Below, one piece after another: positions 4,794-7,851 of a stretch of 7,851 nt of DNA. The notes below the pieces were generated by a model. It saw only the letters and a list, made by a program, of their open reading frames with translations. It did not search any database and was not told where the DNA came from. This DNA is from an uncultured Clostridia bacterium (GTDB lineage Bacteria; Bacillota; Clostridia; Lachnospirales; Lachnospiraceae). How positions within the stretch are numbered: the first letter of the stretch is position 1; the number at the start of each line of letters is the position of its first letter. The DNA lies in the NCBI GenBank assembly GCA_937888895.1, contig CALASV010000184.1, forward strand, positions 1 to 7,851, written 5' to 3'. A program made the translations under genes and the position numbers.

Positions 4794-7481
4794 CTATACC
4801 TCTAATTTATGACAAAAAGCAAATGCCTCTTTTCCAATCTTCTTTACTGTGGAAGGAATAATTAGCTTTTTTAAATTATGACAACGATAAAAAGTTTTCT
4901 CCTCTATTTCCTCTACGCCCTCTGGTATACAAATCTCTTCTAAAGAAGTACAATGTTCAAAAGCTTTCATTCCAATTTGTTGCAAGTTATTTAATCCTTC
5001 TATATTCTGTAACATCCCACAACCTGAAAAAGCCATATCTCCAATTTGTTCTACACCTTGTGCTTGATAAATATGTTTTAACCATTTACAACCTGCAAAT
5101 GCTCGTTTTCCAATTTTTGTTACAGATAATGGTAATGTCACTTCTGTTAATAAATTTCCATCTTGAAACACTCCATCTCCAATTGCTCTAATTCCTTCTG
5201 CTATATGAAGCCTAGAAATATTGCCTGTACATTCTATTAGCACATCATGTTCATCTGTTTTAAAACAATGAAATGCATCCATAACAGCTTGTTTTGCTAT
5301 CGTAGGAAGTTCTTTTTTTCGGTCTACAATTCCTGTTATTGATATACAAGTACCATCTGCCAATATAACTTCTTTTAAATAAATACAATTTCGAAAAGCG
5401 TATTCTTCTACTTTCACTTTTTCAGATAAAAATCGTATTCGTTTTATATTCATACCATTAGCAAATGCCCATCCACAAACCATAAAAATATCTTTATCAA
5501 CAATTACCTCACCATTACAACTAGAACCATCTAAAAGCATCTGATTTACTACTACCATTGGAGAAATTTGTCTTTTTTTCTCTAACCAAGCTGTTCCATG
5601 AAATGCTCTTGCACCAATATATTCTACACTCTTTGGTATTTCAATTTCTTCTAACATTAAAACATCTCGAAATACCTCTGCCTCTATGCATTTTATTCCA
5701 TTTGGTATTTTTAAAAACCTACCAGAACCACTATATTTACAAATAATTTCTTCCTTCTCTACTTCAAAACAACTAACAGCACTGTAAAAAATCATTCGAA
5801 CTATTTGAGGGATATGTTCAGAAAAAATATCTTTGTAAGTGGAAAATTCCCACTCTTTTTCTAAAAAAATTACCTTTTTTAATCCCGTACAACCCAAAAA
5901 AGCATATTCTTTTAAATCAATACTACTATTTATTGTAATTTCTTCTAAACATCCACAATCTTCAAAGGCATGTGGCATAAAACAAATGTTATTTAGAAAA
6001 TCAACTTGTCTTAAACTATTGCAATCTTCAAAAGCATACTGTTCTACACAATGAACTTTATCAAATGAAAAATACTCTAATGTTTCACAACCACTAAAAC
6101 ACCATGCCTTTACTTCTTCTACATCTTCACAAGTAACTTTCTTTAAGCTACAACATCCTTCAAATACACGCTCTTTTAGTATAGAAAGTCCTACTATTGT
6201 AACATTTGTCAAATCTCTACAGTAAGCAAATGCTTTTGTACCTACATATTGTGTATTTATAATGACATTTTTTAAAGAACTACACTTTTCAAATGCTCGT
6301 TCCCCTATTTGACAAGATTTTTGTGGAAATTTTACTTCTACAAGTTCACTACAACCAAAAAATGCCCCTTCTCCTATTTCCAAAAGACTTTCTGGAAGTA
6401 CTACTTTTGTTATTGCACAATTTCTAGAAAAAGCAAATGGTACAATTCTTGTGATTCCTTCTGGTATATAAATTTCACCATTACAATCCCTTGCTTCTAC
6501 CACTACTTGTCCAACTACTACTAATTTATCTATTTTATGTTCCAAAAATAAAGTTTCCTCAAATGCTCGTTCCCCTATTTGAACATTTTCTTTTACTATA
6601 CTTGGTTGCAAACTGCTACAACTACAAAAAGCTTCTTTTCCAATAGAGATTACTTGTTCTAAACAGATATTCTGAAGTTTTGTACAATGATAAAATGCTC
6701 TTTCTCCAATGATATGCCATTTTATAGCTGTTTCTATTACTTCTAATTCACAACAGCCAGAAAAAACTTCTGCTTCTATCGTTTTTACATTACTTTGCCA
6801 AACTACTTGATGTAACTTACAACAACCTTTCCATGTAGCTGGTCCAATCCATATAACACTCTTTGGAATATGTATTGTTGTCAATTTTTTATTCCCATAA
6901 AAAGCTCCACCTGCTATTATTTTCACCTTCTCAGATAGATAAACTTCACCTGCTAAATTTCTCCCATCCCAAATAATTTCTTGCAGTTGTTCTTGCCCTT
7001 GTACTAACCAATGTTCTAAAAATGGTGTTTTCTCCCACACATTTCTTCCAACAGATTGTAAACTTTTTGGCAAAATTACTTGTTTCAAAGAAGTACACCC
7101 ATAAGCAAACTTATCTGAAATATGACAAACACTCTCTCCCAAAGTCAAATATTTTAATTTAGTACATCCAAAAAAGATACCTGTTCCATAATTTTTCCCA
7201 TTACTAAACACTTCTACTTTTCTTACACCACTTTGTGCAAAAGCTAAGTTTCCTACAAATTCCACCTGTTTTTGTAATACAATCTCTTTTAAACTGCCAC
7301 ATTGATAAAATGCCATTTCTTTTATAGAAGTAAGACTTGTTGGAAAAAAAATTTCTTTTAATGAACAGCATCCATAAAATGCCATTGCTCCTATTTCTTC
7401 TAAGCATTCGCCTAACTGTACTTCTTTTAATACTTGACAATGTTTAAATACATTACTCTCTATTTTTTTCAATTTAAACAC
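4794..7481 (-). CDS. BspA-type leucine-rich repeat (LRR_5) protein without signal peptide, 895 aa
   Basis: The whole protein consists of about 32 LRR_5 units of 22-23 residues, pattern V..IG..AF..C..L..I.IP.S, giving a long solenoid suited to protein binding. Longer inserts near residues 159-187, 318-343, 578-597, 642-664 and 747-764 carry a hairpin motif like VVV....DG..CNGEV.I, which divides the array into about six blocks. BspA proteins are typically secreted or surface-bound, but this one has no signal peptide, membrane helix or sortase motif, and is unusually rich in cysteine, so a cytoplasmic location is likely. The start is GTG at 7479-7481, sharing one base with the stop of the receiver gene (TAGTG), after a weak AAGAGAA site. 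The protein begins in mid-repeat and ends in mid-repeat (EAFAFCHKLEV), hinting that the original N-terminus was lost or fused upstream. A partner to the receiver or the reductase is plausible but unproven. Confidence 0.85.
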   Translation of the reverse strand: MFKLKKIESNVFKHCQVLKEVQLGECLEEIGAMAFYGCCSLKEIFFPTSLTSIKEMAFYQCGSLKEIVLQKQVEFVGNLAFAQSGVRKVEVFSNGKNYGTGIFFGCTKLKYLTLGESVCHISDKFAYGCTSLKQVILPKSLQSVGRNVWEKTPFLEHWLVQGQEQLQEIIWDGRNLAGEVYLSEKVKIIAGGAFYGNKKLTTIHIPKSVIWIGPATWKGCCKLHQVVWQSNVKTIEAEVFSGCCELEVIETAIKWHIIGERAFYHCTKLQNICLEQVISIGKEAFCSCSSLQPSIVKENVQIGERAFEETLFLEHKIDKLVVVGQVVVEARDCNGEIYIPEGITRIVPFAFSRNCAITKVVLPESLLEIGEGAFFGCSELVEVKFPQKSCQIGERAFEKCSSLKNVIINTQYVGTKAFAYCRDLTNVTIVGLSILKERVFEGCCSLKKVTCEDVEEVKAWCFSGCETLEYFSFDKVHCVEQYAFEDCNSLRQVDFLNNICFMPHAFEDCGCLEEITINSSIDLKEYAFLGCTGLKKVIFLEKEWEFSTYKDIFSEHIPQIVRMIFYSAVSCFEVEKEEIICKYSGSGRFLKIPNGIKCIEAEVFRDVLMLEEIEIPKSVEYIGARAFHGTAWLEKKRQISPMVVVNQMLLDGSSCNGEVIVDKDIFMVCGWAFANGMNIKRIRFLSEKVKVEEYAFRNCIYLKEVILADGTCISITGIVDRKKELPTIAKQAVMDAFHCFKTDEHDVLIECTGNISRLHIAEGIRAIGDGVFQDGNLLTEVTLPLSVTKIGKRAFAGCKWLKHIYQAQGVEQIGDMAFSGCGMLQNIEGLNNLQQIGMKAFEHCTSLEEICIPEGVEEIEEKTFYRCHNLKKLIIPSTVKKIGKEAFAFCHKLEV
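6289..6312 (-). repeat. 24-nt exact repeat inside the LRR gene, copy A
   Basis: Identical over 24 nt to 6559-6582 and coding for QIGERAFE in both places. The other LRR units are diverged at DNA level, so exact identity suggests recent duplication or gene conversion, or constraint on this octapeptide. Confidence 0.7.
6559..6582 (-). repeat. 24-nt exact repeat inside the LRR gene, copy B
   Basis: Second copy of the block at 6289-6312, 270 nt apart, a multiple of three, so recombination between the copies would remove exactly 90 codons in frame. Confidence 0.7.
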
Positions 7482-7798
7482 TATTTTAGTTCTCTTTTTT
7501 TAACATTTTTTTCTTCATTTAATGCTGTTGTCATAATAACTTTTACTCTGTCTTTTTTAGAAATACCTCTTTCTGCTTCAATATCTCTAATTGCTTTTAA
7601 TACTTGATACCCATCTAATACCGGCATCATAACATCTAAACAAATAAGGTCATATGGTTCTCCATCTTCTAAAGCCATCATAAAAGCATCTACTGCTTCC
7701 TCACCATCTACGGTAACTTCACAATCACCATACTGTGACAAATATTTGTCCATAAATTTACGACTAGCAAAATCATCTTCTGCAAGTAATATTTTCAT
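7481..7798 (-). CDS. CheY-like response regulator receiver, truncated at the C-terminus, 105 aa
   Basis: This is a stand-alone phospho-receiver with no output domain. The acidic pocket is intact (E7, D8, D9 in LLAEDD), the phosphoacceptor is D55 in LDVMMP, and T91 follows strand 4 (KVIMTTA). Stand-alone receivers usually run to about 120-125 residues; this one ends NEEKNVKKRELK, so the last strand with the conserved lysine (usually K-P) and the final helix are missing. Phosphorylation switching may therefore be impaired. The ATG at 7796-7798 has a strong AAAGGAG (7807-7813) 8 nt upstream. The stop overlaps the LRR start by one base. Seven A's (7495-7501) lie 12 nt above the stop; a -1 slip there would read on into the LRR protein. 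The promoter must lie beyond the window, or the gene belongs to a longer operon. Confidence 0.85.
   Translation of the reverse strand: MKILLAEDDFASRKFMDKYLSQYGDCEVTVDGEEAVDAFMMALEDGEPYDLICLDVMMPVLDGYQVLKAIRDIEAERGISKKDRVKVIMTTALNEEKNVKKRELK
7495..7501 (-). other. Seven-A run, possible slippage site joining receiver and LRR frames
   Basis: The receiver frame reads GTT AAA AAA AGA. A -1 slip on the A-run gives AAG AGA ACT AAA ATA GTG, which enters the LRR frame with no stop and would make a receiver-LRR fusion of about 1000 residues. The frame is not a canonical X XXY YYZ heptamer, but runs of this length can promote polymerase or ribosome slippage, or can vary in length by mutation. Confidence 0.35.
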
Positions 7799-7799
7799 A

Positions 7800-7850
7800 C
7801 TACAATCTCCTTTCTGCCTTTTGCATTTTACTTTTTATTTTAAATACCAT
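7800..7850 (-). CDS. Possible C-terminal end of an upstream operon gene, partial at the window edge
   Basis: A minus-strand frame open from the window edge reads MVFKIKSKMQKAERRL and stops with TAG at 7800-7802, one base before the receiver ATG. Such tight spacing matches the other junctions of the operon, so this may be the tail of another gene. Sixteen codons is too short to prove coding, and another frame ends earlier (TAA after DGI). No family can be assigned. Confidence 0.25.
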   Translation of the reverse strand: MVFKIKSKMQKAERRL

Positions 7851-7851
7851 C

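Noticed and set aside
5558..6524. Plus-strand frames at 5558-5746, 5839-6054 and 6309-6524
   Set aside because: They arise because the LRR gene is repetitive and has few codons that read as stops on the other strand; none has a ribosome site or recognisable domain.
7204..7440. Minus-strand frame of 78 codons inside the LRR gene
   Set aside because: It is an out-of-register reading of the LRR repeats, rich in K, R, S and F, with no ribosome site.
4794..7481. CRISPR array or DNA tandem repeat, suggested by the regular motif spacing
   Set aside because: The period of 66-69 nt is a protein repeat (LRR units); the DNA units differ from each other and there are no unique spacers.

Overview
The window is strongly AT-rich, and every gene I can support lies on the minus strand, so it reads from 7851 down to 1. 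The low GC, strong AGGAG-type ribosome sites, sigma-A-like promoters and gene families (SEC-C/DUF1186 protein, Rpn-type nuclease, Fe-S aldo/keto reductase, BspA-type LRR protein) point to a Firmicute, most likely a gut or rumen Clostridia of the Lachnospiraceae type. This assignment is inference from family content, not a database match.

Right-hand operon (7851 to 3730): a CheY-like receiver (7481-7798), a very large BspA-type leucine-rich-repeat protein (4794-7481) and an aldo/keto reductase with a cysteine-rich Fe-S tail (3730-4791). They are packed with a 1-nt overlap (TAGTG) and a 2-nt gap (TAG CT ATG), so they are almost certainly cotranscribed and translationally coupled. Two oddities stand out. 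The receiver stops before its last strand and helix and so lacks the conserved lysine. The LRR protein has no signal peptide and begins in the middle of a repeat. A run of seven A's just before the receiver stop would join the two reading frames after a one-base slip.

Middle (3729 to 2295): a 434-residue DUF1186 plus SEC-C metal-binding protein with its own extended -10 promoter.

Left accessory region (2294 to 1): a small XRE-family helix-turn-helix regulator (1667-1909) with an excellent promoter sits between two diverged direct copies of a roughly 190-200 bp unit (1308-1508 and 2054-2240). Each copy holds the decayed 3' end of the same unknown gene, a terminator hairpin sharing its arms with the codons of that tail, and a promoter-like sequence just beyond. 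Further left is an Rpn/PD-(D/E)XK family nuclease (338-1117), whose likely start is a TTG next to a strong ribosome site. Beyond it is a short open stretch (116-337) that may be a small gene or remnant, then a promoter-like sequence pointing out of the window.

How the genes work together: the operon suggests a cytoplasmic signalling or scaffold module (receiver plus LRR) tied to a redox enzyme, but no characterised pathway is evident. The left part looks like an accessory region of small regulators, nuclease and repeat debris. No tRNA, rRNA, CRISPR array or intact insertion sequence was seen.
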